Below are positions 9,562 to 17,020 of a stretch of 20,098 nucleotides of DNA, piece after piece. The translations under genes and the position numbers were made by a program. The notes under the pieces were generated by a model. That model had not been told where the DNA came from, did no database searches, and was given only the letters and a program-made list of their open reading frames with translations. The stretch comes from a virus, in IMG/VR virus record IMGVR_UViG_3300001349_000135, positions 1-20,098 of that record. The stretch is one strand, 5' to 3'. Positions within the stretch are counted from its first letter, which is position 1; each line of letters opens with the position of its first letter.

Positions 9562-10173
9562 TTACATCCGATGCGTTCTGCGCGCTTTGACAAACATTTT
9601 AGTGTCAAGCCGTGATGGTGTTCTGCCTTGTGCATCTCTTGATCTGGCGCGAAGCATCATGCGCTCTGCTTCTTGGTTTAAGAACCCTGCCGTTTGTTCA
9701 TCTTGTGTAATTGGCATCGCTATTGACGCAGCAAGTTGTAATATAAACGCTCTGCGAAATGCGCCTGACCATAAATCAGGGGTTACACTGGCTGTAATCT
9801 CGGCGGCAAAAACAGATGTTGAATTTGCATCAGCATTTACGACGATGTTTGTTCCGAAACGATCAAAGCTGCATACGTGATCATTTTCATAAACCGTCAA
9901 AAGCGTTACTGTGCTGTTTGGAATTGTGTAGCATCCCGTCCAAGGCGGTGGTGCTGTAGTTACGTTTCTAACAAGAATAACTCTATCTCTGGCAAACCGC
10001 CAAGGATATGAAGCTAACGCGTTTTCTAAAATGTCAGCAAACAATCTATTGCCGACTTTTGCTTGTTGCGTACTGTCTGAGAATGAAGTGATTTCTTCAA
10101 CGCCAATTTGCGCCAATGCGGCATTCATAACTTTTAAAGACGAATTAGAAACTGAAAGTGGAGAAACTGACAT
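9562..10173 (-). CDS. Tail tubular protein A (gatekeeper), gp11-like
   Basis: 203 residues (T7 gp11 is 196). Recognisable family pattern: the N-terminal NAALAQIGVEEI, then A...NRLF, ASYPWRFA (residues about 55-62), a PPPW...YTIP segment, and a C-terminal LAASIAMPITQDEQ followed by an Arg-rich helix. This family forms the ring that attaches the portal to the nozzle. Start choice: ATG preceded by GAGGTG with only a short spacer. The gene lies just after the terminator hairpin that follows the major coat gene, so it is expressed from read-through or from a separate promoter not identified here. Spacing to tubular protein B is 2 nt. Confidence 0.92.
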   Translation of the reverse strand: MSVSPLSVSNSSLKVMNAALAQIGVEEITSFSDSTQQAKVGNRLFADILENALASYPWRFARDRVILVRNVTTAPPPWTGCYTIPNSTVTLLTVYENDHVCSFDRFGTNIVVNADANSTSVFAAEITASVTPDLWSGAFRRAFILQLAASIAMPITQDEQTAGFLNQEAERMMLRARSRDAQGRTPSRLDTKMFVKARRTHRM

Positions 10174-10192
10174 TTACACCTCGTTTTATGAA

Positions 10193-10224
10193 AGGCCGAC
10201 CCTTGGGAGAAAGAGGGTCGGCCT
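10193..10224 (-). terminator. Hairpin terminator after the major coat gene
   Basis: A perfect 10-bp GC-rich stem (AGGCCGACCC / GGGTCGGCCT) with a 12-nt loop sits in the 96-bp gap after the coat stop codon. Read on the minus strand the 3' arm runs into TTTCATAAAA, a broken T-tract. This is the largest perfect hairpin in the late module. Its place directly after the coat gene parallels T7 Tphi, which makes coat mRNA abundant relative to tail mRNA. Partial termination is inferred. Confidence 0.75.
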
Positions 10225-10269
10225 AGTGTTAAGCCAGATTAGTCTGCCACCAAAACTGACCTAAACAAG

Positions 10270-11112
10270 TTAGGAAGGCGCAGGTGACAAGGTAGAAACC
10301 TTGTAACAACCAGTGTCTTCAATAACTGCTGCGCCAAGCGACATGCTTGAAACCGCTGAGTAAGCCGAACGGGTGTTTTCGTAATCCCAGATTGTATTAA
10401 TTTCTGAGTTTACACCGTGGCCTACAGCAGAACGGTGCCATGCCATGTTGGTCGCAATGTTAGTGCCAGCCGTACCGTGCTCAATATTTGGCATTGGCAT
10501 CCAAAGCGTTCCCATCCAAAACTTAGCCGTAATCGGGCCTTTGAATGGCAAGTTTTCAGCACTGACATAATCAGCATTGGCAAACTCAGGAACTTTAAGG
10601 AACTCAGCCCAAGCATACGGGTGCATTGCACAGAAACGGTTTCCGTCATCTGGCACTTCGTTGACTGTGAAAGTTGTCATCACAGACATTGCAGTGTCAA
10701 AATCCCAAACCCCAGTATTGTCACCAAGATCTGTTGCGTTTGCGCCAGAAGTCATAGCGGCCAAAAGAACTTCATCTGTCTTTTTGCCAAGCGCAGCAAC
10801 ATGTGCAGCCGAATGTGCGCGTTTCTCGTCAATGTTTAGCTTGAGCAAATCAAGATCATCAACAAGGGTTGGCACGTAGTAATCAGTCATGTTGGCTGTT
10901 ACTTTTGTGTGTGTCGGGTCGATGAACGTGTGTTCAGCATTCCGAGTTTTGCTTTGCGCTGCCAGCGATCCAAATACTTGGAAAATTACTGATTTAGCTT
11001 GCACTGTCCCTTTGCGGGTTGTGCTTGCAAGACGCGATCCCATTTGACGGTATTGCAGGTGAACATCGGCATTATATTCTTCAATAAATGCTACGTCGAT
11101 TGTTGAAGCCAT
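10270..11112 (-). CDS. Major capsid (coat) protein
   Basis: 280 residues. The N-terminus (MASTIDVAFIEEYNADV) and the spacing of TFIDPTHTKV, YYVPTLVDDLDLLKLNID and the Ala-rich helix after it match the Phage_capsid_2-type coat proteins, which have the HK97 fold and are usually about 280-330 residues; this is recognition by pattern, not a search. T7 gp10 is longer and different, so the coat belongs to another HK97 branch although the surrounding genes are T7-like. It lies downstream of the scaffold and gp13-like genes and upstream of a strong terminator, as expected for the most highly expressed protein. The ATG has TGGAG about 8 nt upstream. No delta domain or protease motif is seen, consistent with use of a separate scaffold. 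Confidence 0.9.
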   Translation of the reverse strand: MASTIDVAFIEEYNADVHLQYRQMGSRLASTTRKGTVQAKSVIFQVFGSLAAQSKTRNAEHTFIDPTHTKVTANMTDYYVPTLVDDLDLLKLNIDEKRAHSAAHVAALGKKTDEVLLAAMTSGANATDLGDNTGVWDFDTAMSVMTTFTVNEVPDDGNRFCAMHPYAWAEFLKVPEFANADYVSAENLPFKGPITAKFWMGTLWMPMPNIEHGTAGTNIATNMAWHRSAVGHGVNSEINTIWDYENTRSAYSAVSSMSLGAAVIEDTGCYKVSTLSPAPS

Positions 11113-11139
11113 TTTGACTACTCCATGAGTTTAAATTAG

Positions 11140-11156
11140 GGAACATCGGTTGTTCC
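11140..11156 (-). promoter_or_regulatory. Small hairpin in the leader of the coat gene
   Basis: GGAACA / TGTTCC, a 6-bp perfect stem with a 5-nt loop, lies 28 nt upstream of the coat start codon and just after the gp13-like stop codon. It could be an RNA processing or stabilising site for the coat mRNA. No promoter could be identified with confidence around it. Confidence 0.35.
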
Positions 11157-11167
11157 TCCAACTTAAA

Positions 11168-11680
11168 TCACGGGTATTCCATTACGGAGCCATGTTCAGT
11201 CTTTGGGGCCGCATCTGGACAGAGCATTTCGAAACGCACATAATCCACGCCGCTAAACTCTGCTTTTTCAGGCGCTATGTCAAATCCTAGATGCAATAAC
11301 CATTTCATTCGTTTTTTTTCTGTACTGGGCAGTATATTTCCAATAACTAGATACGTCCGATTAAGATCTATAAATCTTCTGCAAAATCGTGTCATTTCTC
11401 GCCAATAAATATCTGCCAGCTTAGTTCCAAGAAGCCAAATCACGCCGCATCTAGGATCTATTGGGTGTGGAGCAATGCCTCCAAGACAAGCAATTTCGTC
11501 ATTAATCCATAGCGTCCAGCAATCATTCTGATCAAAGTCAGCCATCATTGCCATACGAATATCCGACTTAAAGCTTAATTCGTTTATGTGCATTTCTCGA
11601 ATGTCACTAGGGCGCATGTGTCGAAACAGATTTCGAAGATCGGCCCTAGTGCTGGGTAGTAATTCAACCTTGTTCAACAA
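11168..11680 (-). CDS. gp13-like internal virion protein, GNAT-like fold
   Basis: About 170 residues. The core (RADLRNLFRHMRPSDIREM near the start, then a WTLWINDEIACLGGI strand pair, an R-rich helix, and LHLGFDIAPE near the end) has the layout of gp13-type proteins, which look like degenerate N-acetyltransferases (T7 gp13 is 138 residues). T7 gp13 is needed for head assembly/core formation but is not retained in the mature virion. The reading frame opens upstream to an ATG at 11767, but that would overlap the scaffold gene by 104 bp with non-domain residues. A TTG at 11680, which gives a 17-bp overlap and places the start just before VELLPSTRADL, is preferred. No clear Shine-Dalgarno supports either, so coupling to the scaffold is likely. 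The acetyl-CoA loop is not evident, so enzymatic activity is doubtful. Confidence 0.75.
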   Translation of the reverse strand: MLNKVELLPSTRADLRNLFRHMRPSDIREMHINELSFKSDIRMAMMADFDQNDCWTLWINDEIACLGGIAPHPIDPRCGVIWLLGTKLADIYWREMTRFCRRFIDLNRTYLVIGNILPSTEKKRMKWLLHLGFDIAPEKAEFSGVDYVRFEMLCPDAAPKTEHGSVMEYP

Positions 11681-12404
11681 ATTGCTGCCATTGCTTGCGA
11701 ACCATAGCTGTATATTCCGAGTTTTCGCCAAACCGCGGATCTGATTGCAATTCCCGTATAGCTTCACGACTAAGAGGACTATTGCTTGTAGTTATTCCAT
11801 TAGTTTCTGGCGCAAATCCAGCGGATCTTGTTTTGTTCATTATAGTTTCAAAAAACTCTACGCCTTGGGCTGTCTGCATAAGCTTAGAAACTTCACCATA
11901 ATGCTTTTCGTCTACGTTTTTATTAACCCAATTGTTAACTGAGTTAATTCGAACGTCCGCGCTTTCGCCCAGTTTGCCATATTCAACTTCAAAGTTAGCT
12001 TGAGTTTTGCCATAAACGTCTTTGACTAAACTTTCAAAAGCGCTTGTCCCGACATTGTTTTGTTTGGCCCAATCACGAAACGCAGTATCTGTTACTTCAT
12101 CGGGGGCCTCAAAGCCTTCTGGATACGCATAATCCCCTGCGCTTTCTGGAACACCGACCGACTCACCGTAACTAGCCAAACTCTCGGCTTTGATTTCCTC
12201 ACGTAAGTCTTCTGTCTTTTTGCTATATGCACCATATAGCTCGTTGTACGCTTTGGCTTGGTCATCGGCAGAATTGAATTTTTCTAATAGCCAATCGGGT
12301 CTCTCCGTTGTTACTTGTGGTTCCATGCCTTCTTGCGAAGGGCTTTCCCCGCCTTGAAACATTGTTGTTGGCGCTGGTGCATTGGCAGTTGCTTCTTCAC
12401 TCAT
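11664..12404 (-). CDS. Capsid assembly scaffolding protein, gp9-like
   Basis: 246 residues, very acidic and hydrophilic. The Pro/Gln/Glu-rich N-terminus (about 1-35) is disordered. It is followed by long charged helices (about 45-80 and 125-190) and a short basic C-terminal segment (about 225-246), which in scaffolds usually binds the coat. Position between portal and coat is diagnostic in podophages (T7 gp9 is about 307 residues). It guides coat assembly around the portal and leaves the shell before DNA enters. The ATG is 9 nt after the preceding stop codon. There are no cysteines and no enzymatic motifs. Confidence 0.85.
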   Translation of the reverse strand: MSEEATANAPAPTTMFQGGESPSQEGMEPQVTTERPDWLLEKFNSADDQAKAYNELYGAYSKKTEDLREEIKAESLASYGESVGVPESAGDYAYPEGFEAPDEVTDTAFRDWAKQNNVGTSAFESLVKDVYGKTQANFEVEYGKLGESADVRINSVNNWVNKNVDEKHYGEVSKLMQTAQGVEFFETIMNKTRSAGFAPETNGITTSNSPLSREAIRELQSDPRFGENSEYTAMVRKQWQQFVEQG

Positions 12405-12413
12405 GTTTAATCC

Positions 12414-12815
12414 TTAAGTGCTTGGTTTTTTGGGTCGATTGCCAAGAGGTGCTGTTATGTCTTTATACATTTCTCCGGCTTTAACTGCTTTGTGTCGGTG
12501 CATTTTTGTTAATTCGTGATTAGCGCCTAATACTTTTGTGCTAAAATTAGCCATATCTGGGCCAGTAATCATTCCTAAACCTATTTTAGTTCCTATAGTT
12601 TTACCTGTGCGTCGAGCATTAGGTTTTGTTGGTTTTGGCCCAATAGCATCTGGCACTCTAGGTTTTGTTACTAATGCGTTTCCTGTTTTAATAGCTGAGC
12701 TTTGAGCTTTAGCTGGAATTGCTGATATTCTAGCTGCTTTAACAGGATTTTTAGCAACGCCACCCATTACTGCTCTGCCAATTCCCATTACTATTGGTGG
12801 AATAAACCCTGCCAT
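12414..12815 (-). CDS. Small basic Gly/Ala/Lys-rich head-module protein, function unknown
   Basis: About 133 residues. The chosen start is the ATG at 12815 (MAGFIPPIVMG...), one base after the TAA of the upstream gene and with AAAGGG about 8 nt before it. The frame stays open to 12866, but that start would overlap the neighbour by 50 bp. The N-terminal 20 residues are hydrophobic and Gly-rich (GFIPPIVMGIGRAVMGG). The middle is strongly basic (many Lys, Arg and Pro), and the C-terminus ends in RPKKPST. No family was recognised. Its position between portal and scaffold suggests a minor head or head-tail joining protein. The hydrophobic N-terminus also allows a membrane-associated ejected protein. 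Confidence 0.7.
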   Translation of the reverse strand: MAGFIPPIVMGIGRAVMGGVAKNPVKAARISAIPAKAQSSAIKTGNALVTKPRVPDAIGPKPTKPNARRTGKTIGTKIGLGMITGPDMANFSTKVLGANHELTKMHRHKAVKAGEMYKDITAPLGNRPKKPST

Positions 12816-12816
12816 T

Positions 12817-13107
12817 TTAATTGCCCTTTGTGATAGATTTTGAACGTCTGTCGAGTATGCCAACAATGCGTCTTGCGCCTTCTAGCATTCTCAATTCTTG
12901 GTCTGATGCAGTCGGGTGCAGAACTACGTTCGTAGTAATGGACTTTAGATAATCCATCATTTCTTGCCCTTGTTCAGAACCCAACACATTACGGCAGATT
13001 GTGTCTATTCTAGTTTCAGTAATTTGATCTCTAACAAAACCGTCAACACCTGCCCCAGAGGCAGTTTTAAACTCTAGTATTTTTTTGCGTAGAAGATCAT
13101 CTGGCAT
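12817..13107 (-). CDS. Small head-module protein, possibly Bbp19-like
   Basis: 96 residues. The segment LGSEQGQEMMDYLKSITTN followed by a Pro-containing stretch and MLEGARRIVGIL resembles the short Bbp19-type phage proteins (a xxxxGxxxLxxL helix, a loop, then an EGxRxxv helix), which occur beside portal genes in many podophages. This is a weak pattern match. The start ATG overlaps the stop of the 18-codon ORF by one base (TAATG), and the stop is one base from the next start, so its translation is tied to both neighbours. Its role in the virion is unknown. Confidence 0.7.
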   Translation of the reverse strand: MPDDLLRKKILEFKTASGAGVDGFVRDQITETRIDTICRNVLGSEQGQEMMDYLKSITTNVVLHPTASDQELRMLEGARRIVGILDRRSKSITKGN

Positions 13108-13163
13108 TAGTAGCCACCGCCACCTTTGCCGCCTTTTTTAATTGGTTTAGGTTTCTTTTTCAT
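13107..13163 (-). CDS. Micro-ORF of 18 codons, very basic and Gly-rich
   Basis: Encodes MKKKPKPIKKGGKGGGGY. The ATG overlaps the portal stop as TAATG, and its own TAA overlaps the next ATG as TAATG, so it exactly bridges the 55-bp gap. AAGGA lies 8 nt before the start. Eight Lys and seven Gly in 18 residues is an unusual composition. It could be a real minor structural or DNA-contacting peptide, or a coupling device that carries ribosomes from portal to the next gene. Both ideas are inference. Confidence 0.55.
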   Translation of the reverse strand: MKKKPKPIKKGGKGGGGY

Positions 13164-14689
13164 TACATCTGTCCTTGTTGCTGCTGCATTTGCATTTGTT
13201 GCATTTGCTCAGATTGTTCCTGCATAGATTTCATAATTTCCTGCGGGGTTTTGTAGAGTTTGGTTTCCAGACCTACTTTGTCCATTAACCAAGGATGCAA
13301 CTCGTTCATGTCATACATAGACGTTGCTGCTTGTGGCCCATACATCTGCGCTCTAATCTGAAAATCCTGCATAAGCTTTTGCACATCTCGGCCTTTTTGC
13401 GCTTGAGCTAAAGGTGACACTGCTCGGATCTGAATTGCTCTGCCGTTAACAACAGGCAGCTGAATGTCTCCGCGCTTTTCCAAGATATATAACGCTCTGC
13501 GAATGTACGGCTGGATAAACTCATAAAACACACGCGCAAAACCAGAAGATGTTCGATGAGCCAAATCAGCCATGCGTTCTGATACTTCGTATGCTGTTGC
13601 TGGCGTTTTGTTCGGATCTGAAAGCATATCGTTAAACATGGCTTTTTTAATGTTGTTTCTCTGATCTCCCAGCACAACATCTTGCATGTTAAAGTTACCT
13701 GTTGCTCCTGCAACTGGCTCTAGTCCACGCGATCCAATTTCTTTGGTAATTATAGTCCCTGGCAATAATGAAATATTGTCAGAATTAACCGTGCCTTCGT
13801 TGTCTGTTTGATAAACGCCAACAATAGACATAGCTGCGTTTTCTAAGATCATTTCGACCATCAGGTTTGTAGTTCGAATGGCGCCCATTGCATTAAGTAG
13901 TGGGCCGCGCCCCCAAGTCTCGCCAGCGGCTGTTGACCAGCGGAATGCAATGAAAGGATTAGAACCTGCGCCTTCCAGCTTTTGCTGCTGCAAGATTTCT
14001 TTGTGATTTTCACAAACAACTAAATGATAATAGCATTCATTTGGTTTTGAGTAATCCCGATAGGTGTACTCAATAATATCTAGTTCTTTGTCTTCACTAT
14101 CTTTCATATCGGAATATGTCTTGGTCATTTCTGATTGAGACATTTTAGGATAGCGAGTTGATAGGTGTTTGGCTTTTACCTTATTGCAACGATAGACGCC
14201 GCCAACCATATCATCAGAACCGCGCTCAAGGTACACGTCAGTAATAGGAATTGCGCGATGGTGAAAAGCGCTTTCTCCTGTTCCTTCCTCGAAAAGCATA
14301 ACTCCTGTCGAGATTGCCATATCGTGTAGGCTTTCAGCACTTTCTTGGGCGAAGTTACTGTTCCAAATTTCCTCAAAGACGTATTTGTTAATGTCATCAA
14401 GATCTTTGTCTACCGCTACTTTGTCTCTTGGATTTACCAGAGAGCTTGCGTCTAGTTTTACAAATTCAGTAAAGGAAGGCATTAGCCCCGCTTGCATACG
14501 CGATACAAACTCGGCAACAGCGTTGGCCCCTGTTTCGTCGTATATATCGTCTGCATTATCAATCTTTGTGGTGTGAAATCGCTTTCGCGCTGGCATCGTT
14601 AGACGCAAGCAATCGTCATAAAGACTTTCAAGCCTTTGACGTTCAGCTTTTGCAGCATCCCGAAGTTGAATAACTAATCTTGCATCCAT
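13163..14689 (-). CDS. Portal protein (head-tail connector), gp8-like
   Basis: 508 residues (T7 gp8 is 536). The family pattern is clear: an N-terminal charged helix with LRLTMPARKRF, then DIYDETGANAVAEFVSRMQAG, PSFTEFVKL, the GRGPLLNAMGAIRTTN helix (about 265-280), and a C-terminal domain with ATAYEVSERMADL. It forms the dodecameric ring through which TerL pumps DNA and to which the gp11-like ring binds. The C-terminus is a Met/Gln tract (about residues 485-508), low complexity and probably disordered or lining the tunnel barrel. The ATG is 6 nt after the preceding stop with no good ribosome site, so coupling is likely. Confidence 0.95.
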   Translation of the reverse strand: MDARLVIQLRDAAKAERQRLESLYDDCLRLTMPARKRFHTTKIDNADDIYDETGANAVAEFVSRMQAGLMPSFTEFVKLDASSLVNPRDKVAVDKDLDDINKYVFEEIWNSNFAQESAESLHDMAISTGVMLFEEGTGESAFHHRAIPITDVYLERGSDDMVGGVYRCNKVKAKHLSTRYPKMSQSEMTKTYSDMKDSEDKELDIIEYTYRDYSKPNECYYHLVVCENHKEILQQQKLEGAGSNPFIAFRWSTAAGETWGRGPLLNAMGAIRTTNLMVEMILENAAMSIVGVYQTDNEGTVNSDNISLLPGTIITKEIGSRGLEPVAGATGNFNMQDVVLGDQRNNIKKAMFNDMLSDPNKTPATAYEVSERMADLAHRTSSGFARVFYEFIQPYIRRALYILEKRGDIQLPVVNGRAIQIRAVSPLAQAQKGRDVQKLMQDFQIRAQMYGPQAATSMYDMNELHPWLMDKVGLETKLYKTPQEIMKSMQEQSEQMQQMQMQQQQGQM

Positions 14690-14695
14690 ACTAAA

Positions 14696-14974
14696 TCACG
14701 CGAAAAAAGAGCGTGGAGAAAACATGCCGCCGCCACCGCGACCAGCTGATGATCCAGCTACGTTTCCGCTTGCTGATTGCCTGCGCCGTTTGTATTCAGC
14801 TCCGCGATCAGCGATAAGTTGGTTGGAAGTTTCTGCCTGAACATCTGCTGCTTGTTTTTCTATAATTTTAGTTTGTGCAGCCATAGATGCTTGGGCTTTT
14901 TTTTGCCCTTTGTTAGTTTGGTAGGCATTTACTACTCCTACCGCCGCCATTGTCCACGCTACAGGATTACACAT
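14696..14974 (-). CDS. Short MCNP-type virion-associated protein, function unknown
   Basis: About 92 residues starting MCNPVAWTMAAVGV. The frame can begin 9 bases earlier at a GTG, but GAGGTG lies about 6 nt before the ATG at 14974, so that start is preferred. The N-terminal hydrophobic stretch is followed by an Ala/Gln/Lys helix (about residues 20-60), a basic patch and a Ser/Gly-rich tail (SSAGRGGGGMF). The Met-Cys-x-Pro start and the layout repeat those of the gp14-like protein at 6612-7232, as if this were a shortened relative. It lies between terL and portal. A minor head or ejected protein is the best guess. Confidence 0.7.
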   Translation of the reverse strand: MCNPVAWTMAAVGVVNAYQTNKGQKKAQASMAAQTKIIEKQAADVQAETSNQLIADRGAEYKRRRQSASGNVAGSSAGRGGGGMFSPRSFFA

Positions 14975-15025
14975 TGCCAACACCTCATATTGTATGTTGG
15001 CCGCAAAAATCTGCTTTATTTAGTC

Positions 15026-15034
15026 TTCGGTCAA
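15026..15034 (-). repeat. TTGACCGAA motif, copy A
   Basis: One of three exact copies of TTGACCGAA in the window, all on the minus strand. Here the match extends to TTCTTGACCGAA (12 bp shared with the copy at 18223) and to TTGACCGAAGA (shared with the copy at 18609). It contains the stop codon of terL and lies about 50 bases before the MCNP gene. A promoter or protein-binding site is possible. Confidence 0.4.
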
Positions 15035-16584
15035 GAACTACGACCTTTTGACCACAAACTTTCTCTGTTCATTTGTCGCGCTGTCTTTTGACCGCCCCGA
15101 TTAAACAGGTTTTGTTTTTTATAGGCTTGCGTAGAAGCTTTTGCGTTCGGGTTTCTGCCTATTAGTTTTTTGCCATAACCCATGCGAAGAAACATATATT
15201 GTTCTGCGTCACTAATGTGGCTGTAAATACTTTTTTTGTCTATTTCTTCCCTGTCTTTTAAATAACAATACCCACCTTTTTTTGCATTTAACGTATAAGT
15301 GCAATTTGGACTTAAAATGTAGGCGGGTCTGCCTTCAACCATAGTATTTAGCTGTGTCTCAACCGCCCCAACTCTAATAATTGGATCGTTTGACCAAGCT
15401 GGCTGAACATCTAGGTCTGCTGCTTTAAAGATTTGATAAGGCGTAGTGCTATCTGTTGTTGCTCGGTCTTCGCCTCTAGGATCGCCTGTAATAACCACCC
15501 GATGATTGGGATAATGCTCTCTAATATGATTGCCAAGAAGATCAGCAAACTGTTTGGCATTAGTGTCTCTCGTAACCAGTTCATCAAAAACCTTAACTTG
15601 GCCCCGTATATCCTGACCAAATGACGCCGCAGGGGTAAGCCCGAAATCTACACCAATATGTATTGGCTCATTAGGATCTGGCCCAAAATCTTCATCTGCA
15701 ACGTGGGTTTTTTCTGAGAAACCACGATACACAGGACGCCCTGCAAAAATACGCCCAATCTGGTTTTGCAGCATATTCCTAATCCAATCGCGGGTCTGTC
15801 CGTGAATAAGATCGGTATAGTAAGTCTGGTCTGTAAACTTAGCGTTTTCTCTTTGTGGATTTAACTCATAGCCCGTTAGCTCACCGTTAGGTCCAAACTG
15901 ATCTAGCAGGGCAGGGGGCTGTGTTGTAAATTCCCAGTTTTCTGGCTTTATAAGCGTAAGCCTGTCATCTTCTGTCATCCAATCTGGCGGTTCTGATTGA
16001 CCAGACATAATAGACCACCAATGTTCTTCGTGCGGCGCGTTTGTGTCCATAATTACGCAGGATCTTGTAGGTCCACCTTCGATCATGCGCGGAAACCGCT
16101 TAACCCTAGAAATAGCCGCAGTGACAATTTCCCGACTTAACTCTCTAGCCTCATTAATCCAGATAAATGTAAACTCAAAGCTGAGAAGCTTACGAACGTC
16201 TTCATCCCGATCTAGGGCTAAGAACCATATTTCAGCTTCGAGGTCTAACTCAGGAATGTTTATGTCCTGACGAAAGGGCGCTCTCCATCTAACACGCCCA
16301 AAGTCTTTTTCTGGCAACCATTCCAACCACGTTTTCATAGTAGTGGTTTCAAGCTGGGGCGTAGTATTACGAATAACGCCAACTCTCACACGGCGCTTTC
16401 CCGTCCGTTTTCCAGTTTGAGGATCTATTGATCGCTCTTGTCCAAGCATTAGCCTTAGACATTCCATTACACACGCGACAGATTTGCCAGATCCGATTGG
16501 CCCCTGTAATCCCCGAACAAATGCTGGGGAAGACATAAAATCAATTATAGTTTTTCCGTCTGGTGTGTAGTTTACGCTAACCAA
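15031..16584 (-). CDS. terL: Terminase large subunit (packaging ATPase and nuclease)
   Basis: 517 residues. Walker A is GPIGSGKS (28-35), with Walker B FIWINEA (140-146) supplying catalytic Glu145. A coupling-type DTNAP segment lies at 180-184. The C-terminal RNase-H-like nuclease shows its three acidic residues in VDFG (Asp313), TGDP (Asp368) and SHISD (Asp459). It powers DNA translocation through the portal and cuts concatemers. The start is unusual: a TTG at 16584 inside the end of the preceding gene (8-bp overlap). The nearby GGAGA is inside a hairpin at 16588-16601, which suggests restricted or coupled translation. Length is normal for podophage TerL (T7 gp19 is 586). The basic C-terminus, ending GRSS, is typical of portal-docking tails. 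Confidence 0.96.
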   Translation of the reverse strand: MVSVNYTPDGKTIIDFMSSPAFVRGLQGPIGSGKSVACVMECLRLMLGQERSIDPQTGKRTGKRRVRVGVIRNTTPQLETTTMKTWLEWLPEKDFGRVRWRAPFRQDINIPELDLEAEIWFLALDRDEDVRKLLSFEFTFIWINEARELSREIVTAAISRVKRFPRMIEGGPTRSCVIMDTNAPHEEHWWSIMSGQSEPPDWMTEDDRLTLIKPENWEFTTQPPALLDQFGPNGELTGYELNPQRENAKFTDQTYYTDLIHGQTRDWIRNMLQNQIGRIFAGRPVYRGFSEKTHVADEDFGPDPNEPIHIGVDFGLTPAASFGQDIRGQVKVFDELVTRDTNAKQFADLLGNHIREHYPNHRVVITGDPRGEDRATTDSTTPYQIFKAADLDVQPAWSNDPIIRVGAVETQLNTMVEGRPAYILSPNCTYTLNAKKGGYCYLKDREEIDKKSIYSHISDAEQYMFLRMGYGKKLIGRNPNAKASTQAYKKQNLFNRGGQKTARQMNRESLWSKGRSS

Positions 16585-16885
16585 TGTGGAGAATTATCTC
16601 CATTGCAATAACAGTAGAACTGCAAAGAATAACAGCCACGCCGCATCCAATTATATACTTTAAGTATTTAGCCATTTTTTTGGAATGATTGCTGTGCATT
16701 TGCTCAACTTCTTTGAGAAGCAATACGTTTTCAGCATCACCTCTGCGTATTCTGGTTTCTCTTAGCTGATCCAGCGCAGCCGCAACCCAAACAACATTGT
16801 CAGGACTAAGATCAAATCCCCCTCCAACAGTTTTGGCAACTTTAAGACGTTCAATAAGTGTAAGTGTATTTGTAGCATCAGGCAT
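16577..16885 (-). CDS. Small protein with one C-terminal transmembrane helix
   Basis: 102 residues. The soluble N-terminal part (about 1-70) is helical and charged. One hydrophobic helix, about residues 74-101 (IIGCGVAVILCSSTVIAMEI at its core), ends at the C-terminus and follows a Lys-rich positively charged stretch, giving a tail-anchored layout. The start is well supported: GGAGG with a short spacer before the ATG. It overlaps the terL start by 8 bp. No family was recognised. A holin or other lysis role is possible because small membrane proteins next to terminase genes often have this role in T7-type phages, but the single helix at the C-terminus and the long soluble domain are not specific. 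Confidence 0.7.
   Translation of the reverse strand: MPDATNTLTLIERLKVAKTVGGGFDLSPDNVVWVAAALDQLRETRIRRGDAENVLLLKEVEQMHSNHSKKMAKYLKYIIGCGVAVILCSSTVIAMEIILHIG
16588..16601 (-). promoter_or_regulatory. Hairpin covering the likely terL ribosome site
   Basis: GGAGA / TCTCC, a 5-bp perfect stem with a 4-nt loop, ends 3 nt before the TTG start of terL. The 5' arm is the only Shine-Dalgarno-like sequence near that start. Ribosomes translating the upstream gene would melt it, so terL translation is probably coupled to the membrane protein. This is inference from sequence layout. Confidence 0.45.
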
Positions 16886-16918
16886 GACAGTGCCTCCATA
16901 TTAAAGTAAAATTACAAA

Positions 16919-16999
16919 CTAAAATATGGCAGTCGGCCCTGTAGGTGGATAGCACCAGCTAGAAACAGGTATTCCAAAAAAACCAACGCTACAATTCAT
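16919..16999 (-). CDS. Possible 26-residue peptide gene
   Basis: ATG at 16999, stop TAG, with AAGGAG and GGGGA in the 21 bases before it, a stronger ribosome-site region than several neighbours have. The product has two Cys and ends PPTGPTAIF; its N-terminal part is mildly hydrophobic (VGFFGIPVSSW). A 7-codon ORF (17001-17024, MKQGERG) overlaps the upstream stop as ATGA and ends one base before this start. It fills the otherwise empty 135-bp gap. It may be a real small gene or only a leader. No homologue is recognised. Confidence 0.4.
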   Translation of the reverse strand: MNCSVGFFGIPVSSWCYPPTGPTAIF

Positions 17000-17020
17000 C
17001 TTATCCCCGCTCTCCTTGCT

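Noticed and set aside
10417-10839. 140-codon plus-strand open frame
   Set aside because: Antisense to the well-supported coat gene; composition is that of a mirror frame.
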